From positions 1-30,329 of IMG/VR virus record IMGVR_UViG_3300032116_012607: a DNA stretch of 30,329 bases. The stretch is one strand, 5' to 3'. The position numbers and the translations under genes were made by a program. The notes beneath the pieces were generated by a model. That model saw only the letters and a list, made by a program, of their open reading frames with translations. It did no database searches and had not been told where the DNA came from. Positions 7,605-15,530 of the stretch are shown here, one piece after another (positions within the stretch are counted from its first letter, which is position 1; every line of letters begins with the position of its first letter). The DNA comes from a virus.

Positions 7605-8561
7605 CTATGCTGGATATCTAATGATTACAATTCCGTTAGCGCCAGGCATAGATGCCAATCCAGAAGGTCCACCCTCTGATCCGCCACCGCCTGATCCCGA
7701 GTTTTGAGCTGGTGGCGGTTGATCGGCACCTCTCTGGTTGGAAGGTGCTCCAGGTCCGCCTATGCCGCCTGATCCTCCAGGACCACCAGTTCCACTGTGC
7801 GCTCCGCCTCCGCCTCCTGCAGCGTAAACAACAGAAGATCCAGATATAGAGTTAGATGTACCTGGTCCTCCAGTTCCGCCAGTGCCTCCAGGGTTAGTAG
7901 ACCCACCACCGCCTGGAAATCCTTCAGATGGACTATATCCTCCCGCGTTTCCAGATCCTCTATTGGTGTGCTCAGAACCACTAGTTCCAAATGTTCCAGC
8001 TCCAGACGATCCTCCACCACCACCTCCGCAGTGATACCCAACTCCTCCACCGCTTCCTCCAGATAAACCAGGTTGTGCCCCTAAAGGGTTAGACGGGTGG
8101 TTAGATCCACCGCGTCCACCACCAGTTGTATTTATTCCATTAAAAGAAGAGGCTCCCCCACTTTGAGAGGCATTATTAGTTCCCGGTCCACCCGCACCTA
8201 CAACAACTGGGTAATTTGTATTAGCGTTAAGTCCGCCAGTAAATGTCCCAGTTCTGTATCCTCCAGCGCCACCTCCACCGGAACCGTGAGTTGTAAAGCC
8301 AGCTCCTCCACCAGCAATAACCATGTATTCGACAGGAAAGGACGCGGATGCAGCAAACGGAGTGCGAAAATTAGTTCCAGATTGAGCGTTTAGAAATGTG
8401 TGGATTCTGTAACCACCGGCAAGGGTAATAGTTCCACCAGTAGGTAAGCCAGAACTATTTGGATCTTGTCGTACTAATTCAGCAATAGGTCCAGGATTAC
8501 CTACACCACGATTCTCAGAGGTCGCTCCAAAAGTTCCTCTAACACTACTTACAAAAGGCAT
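7605..8561 (-). CDS. Glycine-rich tail adhesin / receptor-binding protein
   Basis: The product is 318 residues. Residues 1-75 form a beta-rich head (GGTITLAGGYRIHTFLNAQ). FPVEYMVIAGGGAGFTTHGS then opens a long glycine-rich domain, residues ~75-308, with runs such as GGGGAGGYRTGTF, GGVGYHCGGGGGGSSG and GGTGGTGGPG. The closing NGIVIIRYPA is the standard end of phage glycine-rich adhesin domains. In related phages such domains form polyglycine-II bundles at the fibre tip that bind the host surface and vary quickly, so this is a likely host-range determinant. The ATG has a good ribosome binding site (AAGGAGAAGTAA just before it). It is 10 nt downstream of the long fibre gene, consistent with a fibre and tip pair. 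Confidence 0.88.
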   Translation of the reverse strand: MPFVSSVRGTFGATSENRGVGNPGPIAELVRQDPNSSGLPTGGTITLAGGYRIHTFLNAQSGTNFRTPFAASASFPVEYMVIAGGGAGFTTHGSGGGGAGGYRTGTFTGGLNANTNYPVVVGAGGPGTNNASQSGGASSFNGINTTGGGRGGSNHPSNPLGAQPGLSGGSGGGVGYHCGGGGGGSSGAGTFGTSGSEHTNRGSGNAGGYSPSEGFPGGGGSTNPGGTGGTGGPGTSNSISGSSVVYAAGGGGGAHSGTGGPGGSGGIGGPGAPSNQRGADQPPPAQNSGSGGGGSEGGPSGLASMPGANGIVIIRYPA

Positions 8562-8571
8562 TTACTTCTCC

Positions 8572-11469
8572 TTAGAAGTTGAGGTTAGCAGAACCTAACA
8601 ATGTGTATGTAGAAGCTCTACGGACCACAGTCAATGTGAATATGTCAATTTTACCAGAAGATGATGTTGGAGTTGGTGTCACACCAGCGGCCCATTTCAT
8701 GGTCACGCCTCCACCATTAACAGTAAACGTGGAAGGTATGTAGCCTGTGGATCCTTGAGTTACCACCACGTTAATGGTGAACACTCTACCATCTGTTGTT
8801 GGGGCGTTAACAATATTCCAAGTCATGTTTGCAGATGGTGTGCTTGTTACCCAGAAAACACCACCTAAGTTATAGTCAATTGAAGCTACGTTTGAAGAAA
8901 GAGCAAGATCTACTACGTCTTCAATCATTTCCTGAACTCGAACACCGCCTGTGAAGGTTGGGGTTCCAGTAAATGATGGAGAACCGCTAAATACTGGGGT
9001 TCCTGAGAATGTTGGGTTACCAGAGAAGGTTGGAGATCCGGCAATTGTTGACGATCCAAAGGTATTTCCAGTACCGCTAAGAGTTAGGTCAACAAGGCTG
9101 TTTCCAGTAGTCGTAGAGGTAATTCCGCCAGATGAACTGATTGTAGTTGCCGTTAGTGCGCCTACTCGAACTGGCGCAAATGAGATACCAGCGTCAGAGA
9201 AATTAACTGCTGTTGTTGGCTTTGCGGTAAGTCCTGTAAAGACCTTTACAATTCCGTCAGAAGCATCGCGTACGATACCTGCGTATCGGCGATCACGAGT
9301 TACTGTTGCAGTTCCTACTGGAGATACCGCCGCTGAAGTAACATTTGTTGCTTCTTTAGCGTATGTAAATGAGTTTACAGATGGGGTTCCAGAGATTGTG
9401 AATGTTCCATCAAACGGAGCACCTACACCTGTGATAACAACAACCTGACCTGTAGTAAAGCCATGTGAAGCTGCGGTTGTAAGTGTTGCTACATTCGCTG
9501 TAAGAGCCTTATTGTTGACAGAGGCTACAATGTTAGAGATAGCAACTGTGTACTCTCCAACTTGACCCAAGTCAATTAGGTCATCTACGTTTCCTGTACC
9601 TGAGAAGATAATCGGAGCATCAACAGCAAGGTTTGCGGTTGTAACCGTTGTACCAGATCCACCAAAGGAGATGGTACCTACGATTGCTACGTTACCTTGA
9701 ATGTTCATATCACCTTGAATACCAACACCACCCACGACTGTGAGAGCACCTGTAGTTGGTGAGGTAGAAGGTGTTGGGATTTCAATGTGTACGTTTACGC
9801 CAGGAGTAATCTCCATCTGAGTGTCACCAGTAGCAAAACCACCAGCGGCAAATACAATCTTGTTATCTGTTCCGTTTTCACCTGTAGCGAATACAAGGCT
9901 ACCGCCAGCTCCCGCGTTAAAGGTTACTGATCCGGCTGGGGATACCGCAGCGGAGGTTACGTTAGTAGCAGTCTTGGCGTATCTAAAGGTTGTAGGTGTT
10001 GGGACAGCTGTTACATAGTAGGTACCGTTGAAGGTAGCGTCTACGCCTGTAATAACCGCCTTAGCTCCTACGCTAATTCCGTGAGCGGTGCCTGTTGTAA
10101 GGGTCGCTACGTTAGCTGTAAGCGCTTTATTAGTAATGGTTTTAGTAACAGTTACTGGAGCGTCAAAGAAGATGTAAGCATCGTTTGGTCCAGTAATACC
10201 GTAGTTTAGATCGCTAAAGTCAGATCCGGTGATACCGAAAGAAGCCCAACCAGTTGAGTCATCTCCGTTATTAGCGATAACTTGAATATCTGTTGAAGAG
10301 GTGCGATCTGCGTTGCTAAAGGCAATCTGAGCAAAGCCGTCTTCTTGTGCGTCATTATCAAAGCGGAAGAAAGCTACTGCGTTGGTTAGCGCTTTATCAT
10401 CGTGATCTGTTTCAGCATCTGTACCAACAAAAGCTTGAGTGGTTGCGGTAAGAGTATCAACAGTTACATCTGATACCCAAAGTACTTGCGTTCCATCGTT
10501 TGAAAGGAACTTACCTGCTTCAGTAGCGTAGTTAGGGAATGTACCCGCGGCTAGCGTATCCCAGTTAGCACCTACAGTTGGGGCGTTACCAGTTGTATTT
10601 TGCTTAGCAATCCAAGATGAACCGCCGTAAGAAACAATGTCGTTTTTGTTGTAAGTAGTAAGGGCGTTGTATGAACCCTTCCAAGCAATACCTTCGATGA
10701 GCACTGCCCAAGAAAGAGGATCAGTTGGTGCTACGTTAAGAGAGTCAGCAATTGCTACATATACAAGACCACCGTAGTTAACAACATCTCCGGATTGATA
10801 ATTAGTTAAAGAAGACCATACGCCTTCCCATTGAAAGCCTTGACTAAATAGAGCCCAGTTAGATGGGTTTTGCGCTGGTTCGTTTCCAGTTGCAGCAAGG
10901 ATACAAATGTAAGACTTACCACCGTAAGAAACAATGTCGTTTACTTTGTACGCAGTTGCGTCGTTGTATGCACCTTTCCATTCAACACCGTAAACAAGAA
11001 GTTCCCATGAACCTCCAGTAACTGGAATGGTGTTAGTACTGTTTGTTGTTGCAATCCAAATGTTTCCGCCGTACTTAACAACGTCACCTTTTTGATAAGG
11101 GGTAGACGAAGACCAAGCGCCTTCATATTGAATACCATCAACAAATACGGACCAGTCTTCATTTGCTGTTACTGGGTTATCACCAATAGTGTCGCGAAGG
11201 GCAATATAAATTTTACCGCCGTATGAAACCAAGTCAGAAATCTGATATTGAGTACCAGTTGCCCAAATCCCACGATAGTTAAATCCTTCTACCATTAGAT
11301 CCCAGAAGGCAGCATCTGTCGGTAAATTACCTGTGCTGGCTGTGGTTAGTTTATAAACATAAACGTTACCGCCGTATGTGACCACATCGTTGCGCTCGTA
11401 TTGAGTAGCGTCGCTGTATGTTCCGCGATAGTCAAAGCGGAATTTGCCCAGATCAAGAATCTGTGCCAT
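8572..11469 (-). CDS. Long tail fibre protein with six N-terminal carbohydrate-binding-like repeats
   Basis: The product is 965 residues, the largest in the window. Residues 11-309 hold six repeats of about 49 residues of the form W/Y-x-G-x-[YW]-x(5)-Y-x-x-x-D-[IV]-V-x-Y-G-G-x-x-[YW]-[IV]-A, resembling the carbohydrate-binding modules of chitinases (family 5/12). Residues 320-440 resemble a fibre body. A ~72-residue beta-sandwich occurs twice (446-517 and 651-722), each copy starting NKALTANVATLTT and ending TNVTSAAVSP. Residues 811-841 are a six-residue repeat (G-x-P-x-F-[ST]), probably a narrow stem. The C-terminal domain (850-965) is beta-rich. It is presumably a trimeric fibre involved in host binding. 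Its start overlaps the stop of 11469-11747, and the glycine-rich adhesin follows. Confidence 0.88.
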   Translation of the reverse strand: MAQILDLGKFRFDYRGTYSDATQYERNDVVTYGGNVYVYKLTTASTGNLPTDAAFWDLMVEGFNYRGIWATGTQYQISDLVSYGGKIYIALRDTIGDNPVTANEDWSVFVDGIQYEGAWSSSTPYQKGDVVKYGGNIWIATTNSTNTIPVTGGSWELLVYGVEWKGAYNDATAYKVNDIVSYGGKSYICILAATGNEPAQNPSNWALFSQGFQWEGVWSSLTNYQSGDVVNYGGLVYVAIADSLNVAPTDPLSWAVLIEGIAWKGSYNALTTYNKNDIVSYGGSSWIAKQNTTGNAPTVGANWDTLAAGTFPNYATEAGKFLSNDGTQVLWVSDVTVDTLTATTQAFVGTDAETDHDDKALTNAVAFFRFDNDAQEDGFAQIAFSNADRTSSTDIQVIANNGDDSTGWASFGITGSDFSDLNYGITGPNDAYIFFDAPVTVTKTITNKALTANVATLTTGTAHGISVGAKAVITGVDATFNGTYYVTAVPTPTTFRYAKTATNVTSAAVSPAGSVTFNAGAGGSLVFATGENGTDNKIVFAAGGFATGDTQMEITPGVNVHIEIPTPSTSPTTGALTVVGGVGIQGDMNIQGNVAIVGTISFGGSGTTVTTANLAVDAPIIFSGTGNVDDLIDLGQVGEYTVAISNIVASVNNKALTANVATLTTAASHGFTTGQVVVITGVGAPFDGTFTISGTPSVNSFTYAKEATNVTSAAVSPVGTATVTRDRRYAGIVRDASDGIVKVFTGLTAKPTTAVNFSDAGISFAPVRVGALTATTISSSGGITSTTTGNSLVDLTLSGTGNTFGSSTIAGSPTFSGNPTFSGTPVFSGSPSFTGTPTFTGGVRVQEMIEDVVDLALSSNVASIDYNLGGVFWVTSTPSANMTWNIVNAPTTDGRVFTINVVVTQGSTGYIPSTFTVNGGGVTMKWAAGVTPTPTSSSGKIDIFTLTVVRRASTYTLLGSANLNF
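8947..9039 (-). repeat. Six-residue repeat stem (GxPxF[ST])
   Basis: This encodes residues 811-841 of the long fibre: GSPTFSGNPTFSGTPVFSGS and onward to the TFTG end. The 18-bp period is visible in the DNA. Such pseudo-repeats form narrow beta-helical shafts in other phage fibres. Confidence 0.8.
9304..9519 (-). repeat. Beta-sandwich domain in the long fibre, copy 2
   Basis: This encodes residues 651-722 (NNKALTANVATLTTAASHG through TNVTSAAVSPVGT). The flanking residues are identical to copy 1 while the centre differs, so the core has diverged between conserved edges. Confidence 0.8.
9919..10134 (-). repeat. Beta-sandwich domain in the long fibre, copy 1
   Basis: This encodes residues 446-517 (TNKALTANVATLTTGTAHG through TNVTSAAVSPAGSV). 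Copy 2 lies at 9304-9519. A more distant third version is present in the protein at 25631-26608, residues ~83-150. Confidence 0.8.
10543..11439 (-). repeat. Six tandem ~147-bp coding repeats (CBM-like)
   Basis: Protein repeats run over residues 11-61, 63-111, 113-160, 162-209, 211-259 and 261-309 of the long fibre. Each has the core YGG[KNS]x[YW][IV] and ends with a W-x-x-[LF] strand. Protein identity between copies is moderate, so the repeats are old, with no long stretches of identical DNA. Confidence 0.85.
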
Positions 11470-11747
11470 TAGTAAACCTCCATCAAGATGTGGCCAGTTG
11501 CATTAACACTAAAACGTAAAGTATTGCTACTCCACATCCAGTTCAGATAATCATCTGAACGGACCGAGAAGGAGCTGTCGCCTAGGTTAATAGCAGTTCC
11601 ACCAGCAATAATATCAATATAGGTCTTTCCTGTATCTATGTCTTGGCGAGCTCCATAGAATATTTTGTCGGCAATATCCTCAAGGTTTGAGGTATTGAGG
11701 GTACCGGCCGCCCCATCAATGTTAATAAACTGCGGTACTAGAGGCAC
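11469..11747 (-). CDS. Small virion-region protein
   Basis: The product is 92 residues (MPLVPQFINIDGAAGTLNTS at the start; YLNWMWSSNTLRFSVNATGH near the end). It is polar and mostly beta. The C-terminal SSNTLRFSVNATGHILMEVY resembles the short strand pairs at the base of phage fibres. It is sandwiched with one-base overlaps between the 11747 gene and the long fibre gene, so it is translated with them. The likely role is a fibre-attachment or baseplate component, inferred from position only. Confidence 0.75.
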   Translation of the reverse strand: MPLVPQFINIDGAAGTLNTSNLEDIADKIFYGARQDIDTGKTYIDIIAGGTAINLGDSSFSVRSDDYLNWMWSSNTLRFSVNATGHILMEVY

Positions 11748-12187
11748 TACTTGATCCCTTCGGTCAGTTCAATATGGATCTGGATTACATCTTCAAACGG
11801 GCAAGTGGCATAAAGCTTGTCTCCAGTTTGGAGGACAACTTCAGGCATCACCTTGTTATAGCCGATAGTAATTGGATCTCCATCTTCTCCAACGCGACTA
11901 TCTCCAGAAACAACTGGCAAAACAATAAAGTTGTTTTTAAGGACACGGTTCTTAGCAAGTAAGTGCTTTACAGTTGGCGATCCGCGACCAATGTAAACTT
12001 CAACAGGCAGGATCCCTGTATCACTGGCTCCAGTATGAACAGCAACAATGGAGTTAACTTTTGTTTTTGAGGTGGCTGTAAAAATTGTTGTAGCAGTAGA
12101 GGCTGCGGTGTCAGTGACTAAGAAACTTATGCTCTTAGCGGTGCCAGCAGCGGAGACCGCATCAACTGGATAGGCATATCCCGGCAT
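11747..12187 (-). CDS. Virion structural protein, beta-sandwich type
   Basis: The product is 146 residues. The strands TIFTATSKTKVNSIVAVHTG, VEVYIGRGSPTVKHLLAKNR and NFIVLPVVSG, followed by QTGDKLYATCPFEDVIQIHI, fit the small beta-sandwich phage proteins that carry a 'time-zero' adhesin or decoration role. The preceding protein (12196-12519) has a similar plan (TGNFLVSVIATNTAATDAEI, then HKLPLPAYNSYETF), so the two may be distant paralogues. No membrane segment is present. It overlaps the 11469 gene by one base. Function is inferred from position in the tail and fibre block. Confidence 0.75.
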   Translation of the reverse strand: MPGYAYPVDAVSAAGTAKSISFLVTDTAASTATTIFTATSKTKVNSIVAVHTGASDTGILPVEVYIGRGSPTVKHLLAKNRVLKNNFIVLPVVSGDSRVGEDGDPITIGYNKVMPEVVLQTGDKLYATCPFEDVIQIHIELTEGIK

Positions 12188-12195
12188 TTACTCTC

Positions 12196-12519
12196 CTAGA
12201 TCTGTTCAATTCCTTGAACGAAGAAGCGCACTCCTCCAGATCCGGCAACCACGATGGCGTCGGTATTGTCCATTCCAAATCGAAATGTTTCATAACTATT
12301 ATAAGCGGGAAGCGGTAGTTTATGTGCTATTAGCGCTCCAGCAGTTTCAGATCCGCCAGAGGTTTTAAGAGTTACATAAATTTCTGCATCAGTTGCAGCA
12401 GTATTAGTAGCAATAACGGATACTAAAAAATTTCCAGTAGCTGTATACGCCGTATTGCCAGAGCCAAACGCGGTGGTAGTTGTTTGATCGTAAATTGCTA
12501 ATCTCTCTATACCTGCCAC
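12196..12519 (-). CDS. Virion structural protein, beta-sandwich type
   Basis: The product is 107 residues. The sequence begins MAGIERLAIYDQTTTTAFGS, contains FLVSVIATNTAATDAEIYVT, and ends VAGSGGVRFFVQGIEQI. It is almost entirely beta with many Thr, Gly and Ala residues, typical of small phage decoration or tail-tube-associated proteins. Layout similarity to 11747-12187 suggests a paired arrangement. It lies one nucleotide downstream of the large collagen-like gene and just upstream of 12187, all on the minus strand with short gaps. I do not recognise a named family. Confidence 0.72.
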   Translation of the reverse strand: MAGIERLAIYDQTTTTAFGSGNTAYTATGNFLVSVIATNTAATDAEIYVTLKTSGGSETAGALIAHKLPLPAYNSYETFRFGMDNTDAIVVAGSGGVRFFVQGIEQI

Positions 12520-12520
12520 A

Positions 12521-13927
12521 TTAAACTCCTAACCACCATGAAAGACCGACTTGACCGGCGCTCGCCGCTCCTGTTGGTCCTTGTGGACCTGTCGCACCAG
12601 TTGAACCTGTTGAACCTGTAGGACCGATAGGACCTGTTGGACCAATTGGCGCGGCTCCTGTTTCAACCCAGTATCCATCATAAAAGATAAAAATTCCGCC
12701 TGTATTTGGATCAAACCAAGCTTGACCAGTGCTTGCGCCAGTTGGAGGTGTTGTACTGTAATAATCCCACGCACCAGTAGCACCAGTAGATCCGGTTGCA
12801 CCTGTTGGGCCTGTTGGACCCGTTGCACCAGTAGCTCCTGTTGCACCTGTTGCACCTGTTGGGCCTTGAATATTTCCAACGTTTACCCAACTAGATGAAG
12901 ATGCTGACCAAACATAAAGATCACCAGCAACAAGATAACCATCTCCTGGATTTCCAGTTGGCTGTGCTGCTTGTAATGCAGCAAGACTTGGATAAGAACC
13001 AAGAATTGTTACGCCAGTGCCAGCTTCACCAGTAGCACCAGTAGGACCTGTCGGTCCAGTTGCACCAGTTGAACCTGTTGGTCCTAAATTTCCAGTAGGT
13101 CCTGTTGGACCTGGCACTGTTGAATCTGCGCCTGTAGGGCCAGTTGCACCTGTCGCTCCCGTAGCACCTGTTGATCCAGTTGAACCAGTTGGACCCGGAA
13201 CTGTTGAAGCATCGCCAGTAGCGCCCGTTGGACCTGTTGGTCCTGTGCTTCCTGCTGCACCTGTAGGTCCAGGAACAGTTGAATCAGCTCCTGTTGCACC
13301 AGTACTTCCTGTAGATCCTGTTGCACCAGTTGCGCCAGTAGCACCTGTGCTTCCTGTTAAACCTGTAGGACCTTGCGCTCCAGTAGGACCAGTAATACCT
13401 TGCGGTCCTGTGTAACCAGTCGCTCCTTGAGGTCCAGTTGGGCCTGTAGGACCAACAATTTGACCTGCATCTACAAAGCCAGTTGAAGACCAAACATATA
13501 AGTTTCCTGTTGACTCAACGATCCACGCATCATTAATAGCTGGAGCTGGACTTAAATTTGAAAGGTCACCTAGATTGGCTACAGATCCTTTTAATGTTAT
13601 TGATACGCCTTGTGCGCCAGATGCACCTGTTGCACCCGCAGGTCCTGTTACACCTGTTGCTCCAGTCGCGCCAGTAGCACCCGTAGGACCGGTTGAACCT
13701 TCTGGACCAATAAAACCAATAGGACCAGTCGCTCCAGTGGCACCTGTAGCGCCCGTAGCGCCCGCTACGCCAGCAGTTCCTGTAGGACCTGTGGATCCAG
13801 TAGATCCGGTGGCTCCTGTGGCTCCAACGGCGCCCGTAGGCCCTGTAGCGCCCGTAGCACCGTTACTTCCTATGGATACTTGAATTTCAGGTTGCGGCGA
13901 TACCGATATTTGAATTTCTTCTGGCAT
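12521..13927 (-). CDS. Large collagen-like virion fibre protein
   Basis: The product is 468 residues. After a short charged N-terminus ([20 protein letters not shown]) it is mostly Gly-X-Y triplets, chiefly GPT, GAT and GST, in three blocks. Two related inserts of about 55 residues separate the blocks ([19 protein letters not shown] through [33 protein letters not shown] through [17 protein letters not shown]). A third, smaller insert near residue 400 ([20 protein letters not shown]) precedes the last triplets. The break STVPGPTG recurs three times and puts a Pro directly before Gly. Thr fills most Y positions, as in the O-glycosylated exosporium protein BclA of Bacillus anthracis. It overlaps the connector gene by one base (TAATG). 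A trimeric stalk is likely. Confidence 0.9.
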   Translation of the reverse strand: MPEEIQISVSPQPEIQVSIGSNGATGATGPTGAVGATGATGSTGSTGPTGTAGVAGATGATGATGATGPIGFIGPEGSTGPTGATGATGATGVTGPAGATGASGAQGVSITLKGSVANLGDLSNLSPAPAINDAWIVESTGNLYVWSSTGFVDAGQIVGPTGPTGPQGATGYTGPQGITGPTGAQGPTGLTGSTGATGATGATGSTGSTGATGADSTVPGPTGAAGSTGPTGPTGATGDASTVPGPTGSTGSTGATGATGATGPTGADSTVPGPTGPTGNLGPTGSTGATGPTGPTGATGEAGTGVTILGSYPSLAALQAAQPTGNPGDGYLVAGDLYVWSASSSSWVNVGNIQGPTGATGATGATGATGPTGPTGATGSTGATGAWDYYSTTPPTGASTGQAWFDPNTGGIFIFYDGYWVETGAAPIGPTGPIGPTGSTGSTGATGPQGPTGAASAGQVGLSWWLGV

Positions 13928-14991
13928 TAGTCAACCGTCACTTGTTGAGTTACGAACACCTGTCCTTTGATGTATGTTTTTTGGAAAGTAGCATCTACTG
14001 TAGAGGTTGCCTGTAGATCCCAGAAAGCGCGAACAGGTAGGTAAGCTGTTTGTTGTTTTGTTAAAGATAATTGAATTTTCTTTAGCACCGGATCTGTAAC
14101 AGTAACTGTGAACTCTGCGTATCTTGCTGGAGCGTTTGGGTATGTTCTGATTTGTGCTTTAAATACTAGGTTAGTAATGCTGTAAGTATCTGGGAAATCT
14201 AAAATGATTGAGAAGCTATCACCTTGATACATCACAAGGTCATAGATGGCAGCCGTTGTTGGCATAGGGCTTCTACCCAACATATCGTTTTGTATATAAA
14301 CTCTCTCAGGCTTGCGAGCATCATCAATTTCTTGAGGCATATAAACGGGAACAAGTTTGTTAGTTGTTCTAGAGACACGGCGCAGGGTGCCTAGCTCTAA
14401 CCGCCACAAACCAATGTTTAGCGCAGAGCATAGGGTTCTATATTGCTCTTGGCGTTGGTTGATCATATTGACAAGCTGGTGGTAACGCTCAGAACGCGGG
14501 ATAGTAACTCCGTCTGGAGCAAAGATATTGATATCAAATGATGCGTCTGTTGCAAGAGCCCATAAGGCTTCAATAACTGAAAGAATGGCAATTGGGTACT
14601 CTTCAACCGCAGGTACCTTAGCCAAATTCATTTGATTTCCGAAACCGTCTGTGCGGTTATAAGTATGCTGCTCAACGGCAGTGTTGATAAAAAGCTCTAG
14701 GTCAGTATCTGTGAAGTAACGATAATGGGTACCAGATACTCTGATAGTTGTGTTATTACCCGGCGCTGAAGCAAAGGTAATGAGTCCATGATCGGCCTGT
14801 ACGGTATAGCCAGCTGGCTGGGCTATTGGGGTGTTGTTAACTGTTACGACAAGAGAAGCCACATCAAGGGGCTTTACTCGTAGGTCGTATACTTTTGTAG
14901 AGCCGTCGCCTGTGTCTGACCAGTTAAAGGCTTTTTCTAGATCACCTAATTCAAGGCGAACTCTATAAAGAATGTCCGCTGTTACAGCCAC
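13927..14991 (-). CDS. Connector/neck-type structural protein with C-terminal Ig-like domain
   Basis: The product is 354 residues. The N-terminal half ([80 protein letters not shown]) combines a short beta insertion with helices of the kind found in head-to-tail adaptor proteins. Residues ~255-354 ([20 protein letters not shown], then [20 protein letters not shown]) form a beta-sandwich like the first domain of baseplate upper (BppU-type) proteins. Its position two genes after the capsid gene and directly before the collagen-like fibre fits a neck protein that anchors fibres. It begins 106 nt downstream of the 15097 gene, after a hairpin. The exact family is not certain. Confidence 0.72.
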   Translation of the reverse strand: MAVTADILYRVRLELGDLEKAFNWSDTGDGSTKVYDLRVKPLDVASLVVTVNNTPIAQPAGYTVQADHGLITFASAPGNNTTIRVSGTHYRYFTDTDLELFINTAVEQHTYNRTDGFGNQMNLAKVPAVEEYPIAILSVIEALWALATDASFDINIFAPDGVTIPRSERYHQLVNMINQRQEQYRTLCSALNIGLWRLELGTLRRVSRTTNKLVPVYMPQEIDDARKPERVYIQNDMLGRSPMPTTAAIYDLVMYQGDSFSIILDFPDTYSITNLVFKAQIRTYPNAPARYAEFTVTVTDPVLKKIQLSLTKQQTAYLPVRAFWDLQATSTVDATFQKTYIKGQVFVTQQVTVD

Positions 14992-15059
14992 TAACCACTC
15001 CTAACATCGCCTACATAATGGTAGGTGACCAGTATTAAAAAATCCCTACAAACGAAGAA

Positions 15060-15078
15060 GCGGGCAACTAGTGCCCGC
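15060..15078 (-). terminator. GC-rich hairpin downstream of capsid operon segment
   Basis: The stem GCGGGCA/TGCCCGC (7 bp, 5-nt loop) lies just after the 15097 gene. On the minus strand it is followed by TTCTTCGTTTG and later by a T run, so it may be a leaky terminator lowering expression of the tail genes relative to the capsid gene. Confidence 0.5.
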
Positions 15079-15096
15079 CGCTCCGATTATTACTGG

Positions 15097-15459
15097 TTAG
15101 ATAGCAGCGGCTAAGTAGCCTTTTTCTTTGAGATGTTGAGCTACTGCTTTAGTAACAGAGTACTTTTGACCTGCCCTAAAACTGTAATTGTTGCCCGCAC
15201 CAAGAGTCATGTTTTCGATATCTTCTACGACACGAATCTCAATAGTGTCAACCTGCTCGCCCACTCTGACTGCTTCATCAACAATAACTACTTGTCGATC
15301 AGGTTTAGTTGCATCAATAGCCTGATCAAGCTGAGCTTTAGCAGCAGCAGTTGCCATTGACATTTCTCCAGCACGTTGAGCTAGGGCTTCAGCGTTTGCC
15401 TCAAGCGCTACTTCACGTGCACGACCTGTAACATCGGTCGGCTTTACTTTACTTGCCAT
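15097..15459 (-). CDS. Unknown protein next to the capsid gene
   Basis: The product is 120 residues. The N-terminal half is Ala- and Glu-rich and helical (REVALEANAEALAQRAGEMS); the C-terminal half has strands (QVVIVDEAVRVGEQVDTIEI) and ends in a helix (KYSVTKAVAQHLKEKGYLAA). Genes of this size directly after the capsid gene often encode head-decoration or head-completion proteins, so this is the leading inference; no motif proves it. A good ribosome binding site (GGAGGAT) precedes the ATG. A hairpin terminator follows its stop codon. Confidence 0.72.
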   Translation of the reverse strand: MASKVKPTDVTGRAREVALEANAEALAQRAGEMSMATAAAKAQLDQAIDATKPDRQVVIVDEAVRVGEQVDTIEIRVVEDIENMTLGAGNNYSFRAGQKYSVTKAVAQHLKEKGYLAAAI

Positions 15460-15530
15460 TTGGATCCTCCGGGTTAGTGACTGTTAAAGTGGGCAGTTTA
15501 AGGACATGCCCAGGTCGCAGTATTTAGTTT

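Noticed and set aside
7591-7608. Small stem GCATAG/CTATGC around the 7596 start
   Set aside because: Only 6 bp, A/T-rich loop, no support for regulation.
7797-8393. Plus-strand Ser/Arg-rich open frames
   Set aside because: They are antisense shadows of the glycine-rich adhesin.
12529-13883. Dense short direct repeats resembling a CRISPR array
   Set aside because: Period is 9 bases or multiples, in frame with collagen-like triplets; there are no unique spacers of constant length.
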